From Gymnopus androsaceus JB14 (lineage: Eukaryota; Basidiomycota; Agaricomycetes; Agaricales; Omphalotaceae): a stretch of 27,588 nt of DNA. Shown piece after piece: positions 1 to 10,885 of the stretch. The stretch is taken from assembly GCA_009733575.1 (NCBI GenBank), contig ML769985.1, positions 1-27,588 of the forward strand, written 5' to 3'. A model generated the notes under the pieces. The model had not been told where the DNA came from. It did no database searches and worked only from the letters and a program-made list of their open reading frames with translations. The number at the start of each line of letters is the position of its first letter. Within the stretch, counting starts at the first letter, position 1. Position numbers and translations under genes: made by a program.

Positions 1-3000
1 TCAACACCATTATGTCCTCTGTCCCTGACACCTTCAAAGCTACGATAAACGCATTGGCTGTTTTCTCCGCTAAATCCGACAAGAAGCTCAGTCCTGCCGA
101 GCTCATTCTCCTACCATTCGTGCTGAATCAATGGTACACCAAATGCGACATGATCACAAGAAGGAATCGGCAAACTAATGCCGGTAATAGGGGAAGAGGA
201 GGTTTCCGAGGTCGTGGAAATTCCTTTAGGGGAAATTCCCGAGGCAGAGGCAGAGGCACGGAGGATCAACGAGTTGTCAGGACTCCGTTTGTTACAACTG
301 CGGAGGTAAAGGTCATTTTGGAAATCAATGTCCATCTGGAGAAACGCAGTCAGGCCAACGAGGCCAAGGAGATGAAGGCTCCTAAAGAGAAGCAGAAGAA
401 GAAGTCGGATGGAAACTGGAGAGATAGGCCAAAGAACAGCGAAGTGGCATCCTCATCCATGATTGAGGAAGTACCAGAGTCATCATGGGCAGCAATCAAA
501 ATTCCCGCTAAGCATGGGAATCTTGTTTTCGATTTTTCCGAAATAGCTGATAAATTCGAATTAGCTCTTTCATCACCGAGCATCACAGATGTCAGAAATA
601 CAATTCTGATATAGTGCAAAACATCAAAGTCGACAGTCCGCCACCTCTCACTCTTAACATACGAAGAGGAGGAAGAAGTATACGTCGATCGCTTACGCTG
701 CAGCCCACAGTTACAGAGCAATTCTTTTTGACTCCGGATGCTCTACCCACATGACGCCACTCACCGACGAACTCAGGAATCAACGGGAAATTCCAACACG
801 AGTCATCCAGGCCGCTAACGCGGAAACCTTCACGGCAAACATCTCCGGCACACTCCATCTGGGACTTCCAACATTTGAACAAGAGATAAGAATGTTAAAG
901 CTCCCATACACCTTCTATGTCCAGACACTCCCAACACACTCATATCACTGGGAAAACTCGACGATGATGGTTACGCCATCCATACCGCAAATGGTAAAAT
1001 GACGATCAGAGATCGCCAGGGAAATCTCGTGGGAGTTATCCCAAAGACTAACTGGACTATACCAGATCCCATCACGGGAACACGCTTATTCGACTAAGAT
1101 TGGCAGATTGGTATCTCTTTACGAGGCACACTGCATCTTAGGTCACCTCAACTATGCTTACGTGAAGCATATGTTCCGAGACAACCAGGTTCGTGGAATC
1201 GGATTGGATCCGAAAGCAAATGGACAAACCAGAATGCCGCGCTTGTATGCTTGGGAAAGCATCCAGGTATCCTATCGCTCAGGTGCGATCATCTCCACGT
1301 GCGGAGAATTTTGGAGACATCTTCCACATGGATGTGTGGGGACCATCACAAGTCAGGACGGTAAACCATTGCACTTACACGCTGACTTTAGTTGACGAAG
1401 CAACTGATTGGTTGGAGGAACCCCAAATGAAGTCGAAGGACGAGTCATTCGCACAGTACGTGGTTCTCCAAACAGGTCTCCAAACTCAATACGGCACAAC
1501 TGTTAAAGTTCTCCACTCTGATCAAGGGGGAGAATTTCTCAGTAACGAATTCACGGCATATCTGGAACGCATTGGGACACGACGACGTCTCACGGTACAC
1601 GACACCCCGGAACACAATGGTATAGCGGAACGCGCACATCGAACATTGCTTAATGCAGTTCGAAGTCTTTTGATCTCATCAGGACTCCCAAAATGGCTTT
1701 GGGGATTCATGATGAAATATGCGGTATACGTTTGGAACAGGACGCCGAAGAAAGCCATTGGAATGGCCACTCCATACGAGAAACGGTTTGGTATTAAACC
1801 AGACATTACTAATCTTCGAATCTTTGGCAGTATCGTTTATGTTAAACGAGAAAAGGAACCCGGCAAATTGGAACCACAGGCCCAGGAAGGACGCTGGATA
1901 GGACTCGAACCCGAATCGAATGGTCACTACATCTACTGGCCAACACGTCACACTGTCACGACGGAGAGGAACGATAGTTTTCTCTGACAGGCAGATCCAA
2001 CCCGTTGAAGGGGAGGATGGAAATTTGGGAAATTTAGAAACATCGGTCACCGAGTCGGAACAGCCTGTCATACCAGTTCCAGAAGAAATTGCCGAACCAA
2101 TTGCACCAGACGAAGTATCTGGGAAATGAGTCAGACGACCCACCAAGAAGATCAGGGACGTCATTGAAGGACTTGGAGAAGGAAGTGATGAGTTGCGACA
2201 TCTTACCGCATCTCTAGGTCAGGTAACATCAGAAATCGAATCTGATCCTTTATCTGTTGCAGAAGCTATGCGACGACCTGACAGCTCCAAATGGTACGAT
2301 GCCATGAAGGACGAAATCTCCAGACTCCAGGAGCGTGGAACCTATACAATCGTCACTCCACCTCCAGATGCCAATATTCTCACATCCAAATGGGTCTATC
2401 GGACCAAGAAGGATGAACGAGGTCACATTACAGGACACCGAGCTCGTCTTGTTGTACGTGGATTTAATCAGATCCCAGACATTGACTACTTCCCAGACGA
2501 AACCTTCGCATCTGTCACGAAACTTGCATCAGCCCGTGCTATACTCAGCATTGGAGCTGAAAAGAGCATGATTATTCACCAAATGGATGTGAAATCAGCT
2601 TATCTTTATGGGAAATTGGACGACAACGAGCGCATTTTTATGAAGGCACCTCCAGGCATTGATATAGGGGTAAAACCAGGTCAAATCTTACGACTTAAAC
2701 TCGCACTTTACGGACTTAAACAAGCCGGTCGATGATGGTACATGCGATTCAGGGAAATCATGACCCAGTTGGGGTTTAAACGGTCTGATTTTGATCACAC
2801 TGTTTTCTATCGCACTAATCCCTTCACCATCATTTTTATACATGTTGACCGACATGACATTGGTTACCGAAACCCTGGCCATCATGGAGAAATTGAAGAA
2901 AGATATTGGGGCTATAATCGAAGTTGTTGATTCCGGAGAAATCCATTGGCTACTTGGGATCGAGATCCGAAGATCTCTCCATAATAGGACAATTCACCTA

Positions 3001-3804
3001 TCCCAGCGGTCATATATTGACGCCATACTCTCTCGCTATGGATTCTCGGATATAAAGCCACTCTCTATTCCCTTCAATCCCCACATTCACCTCACCAAAG
3101 ACCAATCACCCAAAACGGTCAAGGATATCGCTTTCATGCACGACAAACCCTACAGAGAGGCACTTGGTGCTCTCCAGTACTTATCCGTCGCTACGAGACC
3201 TGACATCACGTATGCAGTCTCTATCCTTGCTCGCTTTTCACAAAACCCCGGCATCACTCATTGGAATGGTGTACGCCGTGTCTACGCCTATCTCAAATAC
3301 ACTCGAGACTTTTGGCTCAGTACGAGCAACCAGGAGACAGTCCAAGGCTATACGGATGCGGATGGTATGTCACAAGAGGATCGACATGCTATTTCCGGGT
3401 ACATTTTTATGTTGAATGGTGGAGCAGTATCTTGGTCGTCGAAATGACAGGATACCATTTCTTTATCCACCACGGAAGCCGAGTATATTGCTTTGACCCA
3501 TGCGGCAAAGGAAGCAATCTGGCTTAGGAATCTTTTGTCAGAAATCTTTGGTCCAATTACTCATGCGATCCCCATCATGTCAGACAATCGGTCTGCCATC
3601 GCATTGGTGAAGGATGATTGTTTTCACGCTAGGACCAAACACATCGACATCCAATACCACTTCATCCGCTACGTCATCGAGGAAGGTAAAATTTGTCTTA
3701 CATACTGCCCTACCGAAAACATGATGGCAGACATCTTCACCAAAGCCTTACCTTCGATGAAAGCCAAACACTTCGCAGCATCCATGGGATTAGCAAAGGT
3801 TTGA
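1..3804 (+). pseudogene. copia Gag-Pol polyprotein, broken by frameshifts and stops
   Basis: Domains in order: RGG-rich gag tail (about 170-270), CCHC zinc knuckle CYNCGGKGHFGNQC at 290-331 in a frame offset from its surroundings, protease DSG at 730-738, HHCC-type zinc motif of the integrase (HCILGH ... CRAC, about 1130-1250), integrase D-D-35-E (D at about 1331 in FHMDVWG, D in HSDQGGEF at about 1520, E in HNGIAERAH at about 1628), reverse transcriptase from about 2190 (KWVYRTKKDE, QMDVKSAYL, LYGLKQAGR) and RNase H (STTEAEYIAL, DNRSAIALV, TKHIDIQYHFIR). Damage visible: shifts around the zinc knuckle, near 660 and near 1200; one extra G near 1973; one extra C at 2849-2850 inside the VDD catalytic box; in-frame TGA stops at 2127-2129, 2733-2735 and 3445-3447. 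The product would replicate the element through an RNA intermediate, but this copy cannot encode it. Confidence 0.92.
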
Positions 3805-3811
3805 AGGGGAG
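3801..3811 (+). promoter_or_regulatory. Polypurine tract of the copia element
   Basis: A purine-rich run (TTGAAGGGGAG) lies immediately upstream of the TGTTGG start of the LTR and overlaps the stop codon of the polyprotein (TGA at 3802-3804). In LTR retrotransposons this is the primer for plus-strand DNA synthesis, and its abutment to the LTR fixes the LTR start. Confidence 0.75.
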
Positions 3812-4168
3812 TGTTGGAATATCAAAGGTAAATATATCTTATCGAACTATACATGGAACGCTTTCTTGTAGTCTCCACTTTCTTGTATCACCATCCCATG
3901 CACTCCACTGTTATCGTCTCGCAGACTCCACTCAGTCTCTCGCCGTATCCACTTGCTCTCTCGCAGTACCCACTGTACCGTATGGACAGTAGCCACAAGT
4001 ATTCACGCAGTAGCCACCTGCCCGATATATTGTTTGTACTTAGGACTGTATATAAGCTTAGGTACCATACCCTGTAATAACACCATTGTCCCCCATTGAT
4101 CTGTGTGATTGTTACTATTAAGTCCTGTGTGGACTTACTGCTGCTACTTCCTATTTAGGAACGTAACT
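3812..4168 (+). repeat. 3' LTR of the copia element
   Basis: It begins TGTTGGAATATC directly after the polypurine tract, as copia LTRs usually do. A TATA-like box (TATATAAG, about 4049-4056) marks the probable promoter. Short imperfect repeats of the type CTCTCGCAGTA / CAGTAGCCAC occur at 3920-4020. The right end is placed just before the stop codon of the neighbouring gene, near GGAACGTAAC; no exact terminal CA is seen and the partner LTR is outside the window, so the right border is good to a few bases only. Confidence 0.7.
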
Positions 4169-5373
4169 TTAATACCACTCGTGGATGAGATGTTCATTAA
4201 GTCTATCTAAAACACCCTCTGCAGCAAAATCTCCTCTGCTCATGCTGGTACAAATGATGCCCAGCTGGTTCAAGACATCCTTGTGAGTACGAAGCTCCTT
4301 CTCTAGTTCCCTATTATGAGCATGAGCATGCTGCAGTTCCTCCTCAGTGCGTTTCAGCCGTTCCATTAGCGTGGGCTTGGAGTCACGGTTTGACTCCACG
4401 GGAGAATTATTGACATCCAAGTCAGTGCAGCCAGTCTGAACATGTTCAGGCGATGGAGACCCTTCTGTTTTCAGTGTAGCGGGCAAATCCAAATGAAGTT
4501 CTAGTTGTAATGAAGTCAGAACATGAGTCAAATTCTGAACAAGAATCAGAGCAGACTCAAAAATGCAGCTCACCTGGATCCAAAAGCTCAAAACTATCCG
4601 AGCCGTAATTACCAGGATCGTAAGATACGCTAAGGATGCAAGCGGCCTATATCACGTGATCTTTATTCGAAGTATTTTTGCTAAGGCTTTCTCAAAAACT
4701 CACAAACCCCTTTGATATTTATATCATCGGAAAGCCCTCAAAATTCTGCATAACCTTACTGTAGCCTTTTTGAAAAAAAATTGGTTGCTGGCTCAATATC
4801 CGCTTGAGCCTGTCACGTGATATGGGCCGCTTGTGTCCTTAGCGTATCTTAGTAGTAAGTCCTTGGGTCTTGTGAGTCCGCATCCAGTAGGTGATTGAAG
4901 GGTCCGGCTTCTTCGTTCTTTACTACAGAATCACATTCAATGTCCAACTCATCCAACTCATCGGAACTGACGTCGGAGGTCTCCATAGAAACCTGGCCCT
5001 TTTCTTCCATCGTTCATTGAAATCTCTCATGTTCTGCATGTAGTCCTGGGATTGCACCTGTGAATCCTCCGCCCAACCTAAACTAAAGATTTGTTTTGAA
5101 AAAATGCTACATGAAAACAGAGAAGGTGCATACCTTCTTCTTTTAGACTGCCCAATTACACCAGAGCTTCGAGGAACTGTGGCACTCTCTGTGTCATGCT
5201 GCAATTGTGATTGATATTTCTGGCATTTCGAAGCAAGACCATACTGAGATTCAGACTGCGAGGGCTGATATGGAGAAGATCTTGGCCTGTAGAATCCATA
5301 CCTGCAATATGGGGGGTGAGATAGGGCTTCCACTCGGAGAGCGCTTGAGCCGTCGTCGACTCGGAGTGGTCAT
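4169..5373 (-). pseudogene. Unrecognised coiled-coil protein gene, three exons, interrupted by a short transposon
   Basis: Family not recognised. Probable start ATG at 5371-5373, followed by a basic, Ser/Pro-rich N-terminus (MTTPSRRRLKRSPSGSP). Exons fit 5134-5373, 4574-5082 and 4169-4500. The introns are GT-AG, 51 and 73 nt, with matching phases. The middle exon is acidic (SSDELDELDIE). The last exon is a probable coiled coil (MERLKRTEEELQ ... NRELEKELRTHKDVL) ending HEWY-stop. Exon 2 is cut by the element at 4623-4849; without it and one TA copy the reading continues as DPRTYYYDPGNYG. Two further breaks fall in homopolymers: a C6 run near 5311-5316 (C5 would be in frame) and a short A run near 5010. 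It lies downstream of and co-directional with the Plavaka gene (128 bp from its stop), so it could be a host gene or cargo of that transposon. Confidence 0.6.
4623..4849. mobile_element. 227-bp MITE with 39-bp inverted repeats, TA target duplication
   Basis: The sequences at 4621-4659 and 4813-4851 are inverted copies (36 of 39 positions match, counting the TA at each end). Each arm starts TAAGATACGC and carries the palindrome CACGTG near its inner end. TA flanks both sides (4621-4622 and 4850-4851). The insertion sits in an exon of the coiled-coil gene on the other strand, and its removal with one TA restores that frame, which confirms the borders. There is no coding capacity. The size and TA target suggest a non-autonomous Tc1/mariner-type element. 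It resembles the element at 19143-19897 in arm length and CACGTG placement. Confidence 0.85.
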
Positions 5374-8029
5374 GGTCTAAGAAGGACAGGCTCTGGGCAG
5401 GATTGGATTGAAGTGACCTGGCAATGAACAACAGTCTTTATACCATAGACATTTATCATAAATCGATATTTTTGATACATACATATACGTTGTACTAAAA
5501 CTAAGCTGTACCGTAACCAGTATCCTCCAAATCTGAAGCGTCGCCATTGTCAGCACCAAGGTCATCGTAATCATCCATGTCCGAGTCCGCGCCGTCAACT
5601 GCCCCATTGTCAAGATCTGTGTCCTCCTCTGAGTCATCTGACCCATTGCCATCTCCCTCTCCATCTGAATCTTCGAGCTCCGGAGGAACTGTATCAAGGA
5701 GAGATGTTAAATCTCGAGGGCGACCAAGATCCCCCAAATCATCAATTTCAGTTTCTCTGTCATCTTCAAATCCGTCTCCAGATCCATCTTTCGTTGGAAT
5801 ATAAGTGTGGCCAATGCTGCCACCATGGAAGTAGCGCATGAACATATCGCGGTCAACAAAACTGTACAAGAAGGTAAACACTCAGTCAGAATAGTCCAGA
5901 CTCGGAGAATTAATGTACATGTCCACATAGTAATTGACCCAGTCTTCATCATCTCCTCCGTGTCGCCCAGCAGAGTTGATAAATTGTAGAAATTGCATGG
6001 TTTTCTCCCCTTTGAAATTGGGGATCAGATGACATGCGCGCAGGACAAGTGATGGGTCAAGGAAACCAAATGCCATATCATCGCTATCGGGGACAAATCC
6101 AATCTTTGGCAATCGCGCATATCGTGGACCAGAATGGTAGCCGGGTTCAGATCCAAACCACCGCACCCAAAGAAATTCCATGTGTCAGAGCTGCGAAGAC
6201 TGATGACTTTGTCGTGCATCAATGTGAAGTACCTGTGCATGAAAGATACCAATTACTTGGGCGTACCAGTAAGGGTGTGCACCAGCAGTAGTTTCGGGGG
6301 ATCAGACCATGACCATGCAGTGGTCAGTACGTGGATTGATAAGTTCATAGTCCCAGCGAACGTTGTATGTTGTGTAATTAATGCGTAGAGTTCTTACTGC
6401 AAAGATTTTCCCATTAGACAGTCGTATGGTGTTCCGGTCTTCATCCGTGTATTCTTCCTCATCACCATCAAACTCCTTTCCCAAAATGCAAGTGAGAAGA
6501 TGGTCCTGGAGTTTGGGATAGAAATTCTAGCAGGTAGCATAAGTATAGCCAATTGGATACAGTGAAAAAAGACCTACCCTCTTTGCGGGATCTTGTGGAG
6601 ACTCCTGGAGAAATTTAGCAATCGAAATTGGGTGGTTACGATTGACCAATATTTGATGGTGGACTTGAAGAATTCGCTCATCCAGGCGCTCACTGGCAGA
6701 GAACGCAACCTGATGAGCATGAGAATACCGTGTCGCTTTAGCGTTCCTTGTTGCAGCGTTTTTGACACTGGTAAATACTCACCCTCTATTCAGGATTCGT
6801 TCCCAATGGTACCTCTTGCCGATTTGGGTAGCTGCCTGACATTTGTTGGACATGGCGTAGAACTTCTTGACCAATCGGTGTGCCAGCTCTCCCTAGATAT
6901 GGTCAGTTATGAGAAGAAACAGCCTAATAAAGGAGAACATACAGGCTGAGTGGAATAAGAGTCCGAAGTCCCAAAAAGTTTTATCGTTGGGACATAATCT
7001 CCCATTGCGTGGAACTTGTACGTTTGCAAATTGAGCCCTTTAGTTTTACGCTGTGCCACTCTTGTTGCATTTTGGGTGGCATCCGTAGAAAGACCAGCTG
7101 ATTCCACTTGGCATCGAGCACAAGCCTGAGCCTCATGCGGGAGCTCTACGGTGTCAAACTTGGTGCAGGTGAAATCTCGAAATTCGCGCATTAAACGACC
7201 AAACTCTGCTGTTACTTTGTCCAATCGGTCCAAGGTGGGGTCAGTGTGCATTCGGAGCTTGGCTAGAGCATGCCATTCTGCTGCGCGGTATAAAAGCCTC
7301 ATAAATCGTGCATTATGCTCGCCTTCAAGTAGACCCTCAAAGGCTGGAATGGCACACTGAAATCGAAATAAGGCCATGTTTGTTTCAGTTCTTGAAGCTC
7401 TTACCTGCAGCAAGTCTTCAAAGTCACGGGTGGCCATCTTTTTCATTTCGGATGTGTTGCTAGCAAATCACCGAATCGTAGAGTTTCCATATGCTGGAGT
7501 GTTTCTAAATCTATAGTGTCGTTGAGAGCAGGTTGGAAAATTTGATTAATTGACGATACCTTTCATTTAACAACTCAACTTTCTCACTACCGTTAGAGGC
7601 ATAAAGTAATCGAATCGCATGAGTGAAGAGCATTTTCCAAACGCCAAGCTCGAATTCATGCAAGAGATCAACAACAAGCATTTTTGAGGGATTGAAATCA
7701 AGCCCGAGGCGATCGACGAATGCATTCTTTAATTGAACAAGTCAATACTAATGCAATATACAAGATATCATTAAATCTCACCAATGTCGGCACAGAAGAA
7801 GTTTCTTTTAACAAATCTTGGACATGTTTCCCTCCGATAGGACGACCCAACGTGTAGATGTGTTCATCAGGAAAAGCTTTATATGCAAACTTAGCATATA
7901 AACTTACAAAAATGCTACAAATGTCATAAAATAGGCATAAACACAATTTTTATGCAATATTAGGCAAATTGTATCAGAAATATGCAAAGTTGTCTGATAT
8001 TATTACATTTTATGCAATAAAAAGGAACA

Positions 8030-8640
8030 TTTTTGGGAAACTACAAGGTCCCTATGAGTACCCAAAGTGTCTAGTAACTGGTCATACCAGTTAGAAAGTG
8101 GGTTCACGCAGATTGCAGAGGTATACTAACTTCAATACAATCTGAATTGCAACTTAGTTGCTGAAATTTGCATAATTATGCATAATAATGACAACTTTGC
8201 AAGTTTGACAAAGGTATTAATTTTTTAGATGGATCAATCTTGTATCTGAAGGTTGCATACACCTGCATACACTCGCTTTCAGCCAAGGATACAACTAAGA
8301 CACAACGTGGCATAAGTAGAATGTGTCCGCGTTTGATAGTGATGTGTTATGTCAATCTGGCTAGAAGCCGGAGCCTACCCTAAATCAATGTCATCATATC
8401 ACATGTTCAAGTTGGTTGATCGATCGGACCTTTCTTACTTCAACCACCATCTTCGCTCCTCGCCTCTCTTGTGTTTGCAATATTTTTATTGATGCATGCT
8501 CTTTCACTCATGCCATATTATTTCATGTTGTCAGCGATGCCTTGCCACATATTTTAGCTCGTCGGGAATGTTGGTACTTGTAAGAATTTTATTTCCGATG
8601 CATTTCATTTTAGTGGCTGATTTTGTTTAGTAAACATTAC
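8030..8640. other. Non-coding stretch inside the insertion, upstream of the GH16 fragment
   Basis: No open frame with recognisable motifs was found. Part of it may be the old promoter and 5' leader of the GH16 gene. TGCATA-type motifs around 8165-8190 belong to the subterminal repeats of the insertion. Confidence 0.4.
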
Positions 8641-9525
8641 CTGGGCTTGGGCAAGCAGCAGCTCTGTCTCTGTCTCTTCTTCAAACTCTGTTTCCATCTC
8701 CAGCTCTTCCGTCGACTCCTTCTCCTACTTCCATCAGTGTAGCTGAAGCCGTTGCCCCTCTCCAACCAGTTCTAGTGTCAAACTTCCACCATCGCTTCTA
8801 CTTCCACCTCAACCTCTGTTGTCTCTTCAACGTGTGAGCCGGTAGTCGTGCATGACTCCTGAATCACGGCACTGACTGTTTCTTATTTCCAGCAAATACC
8901 ACTTCTGCAGTAGCTACTGGCTCCTCTTCCAACAGCTGGACTCTCTACCAGTCTTTCACTGGACAGAATCTGATCAACTGCTATACTGCGTAAGCACATC
9001 TCCCTCCCGTACCTTACCTGCCCTATACTCCCTATACCAATAGCTCCTCCAGCACCTCCAACAACAGCAGTGTCGCCAACTATGTCAACAACCTCATCTC
9101 CGTCAACTCTGATGGCGACGTAATCATGCATGCGGGTCGACACCACCAAGACTGCGAGCCTCCGAAACTCGATTGTCTTCTGAGACCTTCAATATTGGTA
9201 CTATGATGATCTTTGACATCGTCTATATGCCAACTGGACGTGGAACGTAAGTGCCTTTCCTCCCCCTGTATCCTCGCTCTAATGCTTATTATTTGCTCTA
9301 GATAGCCTGCCGGAGGTAAAATTGACATCATCGAAGGTGTCAATGAATATGTTCACAGTGTCACGTCCATCCACACCTCCAAAGGCTGCTCCGTCACTCA
9401 GAACAATGTCAACGCCCTAGTCAACTTCACCCTCCAACCTTGATTGCTACGCTTACGTTGATCGAGATCAAACCTGTGCTGCCCAGTCCATTTCCTACAT
9501 TGCTGGATGTATGTTTGATGTATAA
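8640..9525 (+). pseudogene. GH16 endo-beta-glucanase-like fragment, degenerate
   Basis: A Ser-rich segment (about 8655-8730) is followed by exons at about 8894-8989, 9044-9246 and 9302-9525, separated by GT-AG introns (8990-9043 and 9247-9301). Readable motifs are NSWTLYQSFTGQNL, NYVNNLISVNSDGDVIMHAG, RNSI, IFDIVYMPTGRGT and GGKIDIIEGVNEY, then HTSKGC and CAAQSISYIAG before a TAA at 9523-9525. GH16 laminarinase-like enzymes have a catalytic E-x-D-x-x-E segment; here the first Glu is Lys (AAA). The Trp expected before PAGG is TAG, and the usual stretch between the two is deleted. Frames also shift near 9135-9175 and 9440. The parent enzyme would be secreted and cleave cell-wall beta-1,3-glucan. 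This copy is dead and lies wholly inside the TA-flanked insertion. Confidence 0.7.
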
Positions 9526-10885
9526 AGAGTAGTGTACTATGAATATGATATTGTTTTCTTCCTCTCTATTATTTCTGTGAGATTTATAAGTACCATCTGA
9601 GTACCATTATGTGCCATTTATGGGACATACCTGAGTGAATTTTGGCGCATAAAGTTGCATAAATTATGAACATATTGCAGTTTTTATCAAGGGACATGGA
9701 TAATGGGACTAATATTGACTAACTTTGAATAATCTGCATAACATGACCAAATTGTCAAATTTCATGCATTTTTTGACTACTTTTGCATATTTCTAGCATT
9801 GTTTGCATATTATGGTTTTCCTGATGTTCTCTTGCTCTCTGAACACTGTTGATCAAATAATACCGAGTTTTTGAAACACGGTAGCGCAAGTCAGCACCCA
9901 CTCGGTCGAGAAATGATTTTGGGATGAAGCAGCAGGGGCATGGACATAACCTTTATCCCTAATTGTTGTGAGCAAGACCCTGGAACAATATGTTAGCTAC
10001 CTCAACAGTTTGTTTGTATTATATATACGCACTTTTCTGGATAGTCCGCAGAGTATGTGAAGAAGCGAGGAAACACTCGACGTTCAATTCCGTCTGCACA
10101 CATGATCACGATCCCATACTTGTAAGCATGGATGAACTTGTCTGTGAGAAGCAGCTTCCAGACTGCATGCATGAGTTCTCGACGACAATGAGTTATAATG
10201 TCCGTTTTCTGTGATTTCGTTGACCATTTTTCACAAAATGTCTTTGCCCAATCCTGGAAGTTATTGGGCAACTATAGCCAGGTCTATGTCAGCTCTTAAG
10301 CCTAGAATCATTCATAAAAGAAGACACACCGAGGGAATATATGCAATGTGGTGACATGCTTGTGAGTTGGGCTGTGACCAAATATACTTGGAAAGATTTC
10401 CCATCATCATGTATATGGGCCACAGTTTCGCATTTCCGAATTGAGCAAGATGTGTTGAGTCGGACCAGAACATCAAAGCAGCGACCACACATTCCAGTTT
10501 GCACTCTTTGTCTTCTGAAGAGAGTGCTGTACGCTGTACTTTGTCATGCTCTTGGATGAAAGCTTCGGAGGTGTATACCTCCCCATAGACCCGATGTTCT
10601 TTATCTGCCCCAGGCAGTTGATGGAACAGTCGGAAAGGTGAAAGATGATACTTGGATGCCAGAGGGTGAGCAAAGGCCTCTATGATGATGGATAGAAGAT
10701 CACAATGCAATAGGCCAGGAACCGTGAATGTTCCAGGTGGTGCATTTTTGCGACTGGAAGGCACCTGAATATCAACGCCCACCTCTTTGAAGCCATCAAG
10801 AGGTGTTTTGGAAGAAGTGATAGTGGCCGTATCAGCACGTTTATTCTCGCACTGTGTACTGAAACCCAAAAGATCACCTGGGGTG

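Larger units (their letters stand above)
1..4168 (+). mobile_element. Ty1/copia LTR retrotransposon, 5'-truncated by the window edge
   Basis: The order is gag tail with zinc knuckle, protease, integrase, reverse transcriptase, RNase H, polypurine tract and 3' LTR. Integrase lying before reverse transcriptase is diagnostic of copia rather than gypsy. The 5' LTR, primer binding site and most of gag lie outside the window, so neither the target duplication nor LTR-LTR divergence can be read. The 3' LTR ends directly beside the stop codon of the minus-strand coiled-coil gene at 4169, so the element inserted at or next to the 3' end of that gene. The internal region is rich in CpG compared with the DNA beyond about 20 kb, which suggests a younger insertion. 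Confidence 0.9.
7884..9807. mobile_element. 1.9-kb TA-flanked insertion in the Plavaka gene, carrying a GH16 fragment
   Basis: The Plavaka reading stops at about 9810 and resumes at about 7880. The intervening DNA begins TGCAAAC and ends GTTTGCA, each flanked outside by TA (7882-7883 and 9808-9809), so the terminal repeat reaches ATATGCAAAC / GTTTGCATAT (10 bp). Clusters of TATGCAA motifs lie inside the left end (7884-8030, about 8170) and TTGCATA motifs inside the right end (9640-9807), in opposite orientation. Such subterminal repeats are typical binding sites for DNA transposases. No transposase was seen; the cargo is the GH16 remnant. The Plavaka frame is not restored exactly by simple removal, so an intron or small lesions at the site are likely and the borders carry some doubt. 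Confidence 0.6.
5501..10885 (-). pseudogene. Plavaka-like transposase gene, central and 3' part (5' part displaced to 13087-13922)
   Basis: Recognised from memory as the Agaricomycete Plavaka family (CACTA-related DNA transposons). In reading order: FWSDSTHLAQFG (10330-10870); CRRELMHAVWKLLL and CADGIERRVFPRFFTYSADYPEK (10033-10271); TTIRDKG then CPCPCC, shifted by one base (up to 9979); FPDEHIYTLGRPIGG and TSSVPTL (7782-7880); VVDLLHEFELGVWK (about 7670, in the core region); MATRDFEDLLQ and YRAAEWHALAKLRMHTD (6943-7467); SDSYSTQ joined by an intron to GELAHRLVKKFY; NYTTYNVRWDYE; MEFLWVRWFG; FMRYFHGGSIGH; and an acidic tail ending at the TAG at 5501-5503. Introns have GT-AG ends and matching phases. 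TGA stops at 7468-7470 and 6185-6187 sit where Arg fits. A 1.9-kb insertion interrupts it at 7884-9807. Confidence 0.88.

Noticed and set aside
1522..2164. Minus-strand frames of 94 and 161 codons
   Set aside because: Antisense to the copia integrase region, which has clear catalytic motifs on the plus strand.
3920..4020. Short CTCGCAGTA/CAGTAGCCAC repeats as a CRISPR-like array
   Set aside because: They are imperfect 10-20 base repeats inside an LTR, without regular spacers, in a eukaryotic genome.
7882..9835. The coding sequence on both sides of the insertion (CATCAGGAAAA...ATGCAAAC) looks like a longer inverted repeat
   Set aside because: Beyond the 10-base end the match lies in Plavaka coding DNA on both sides, with different reading frames, so it is more likely chance than part of the transposon arm.
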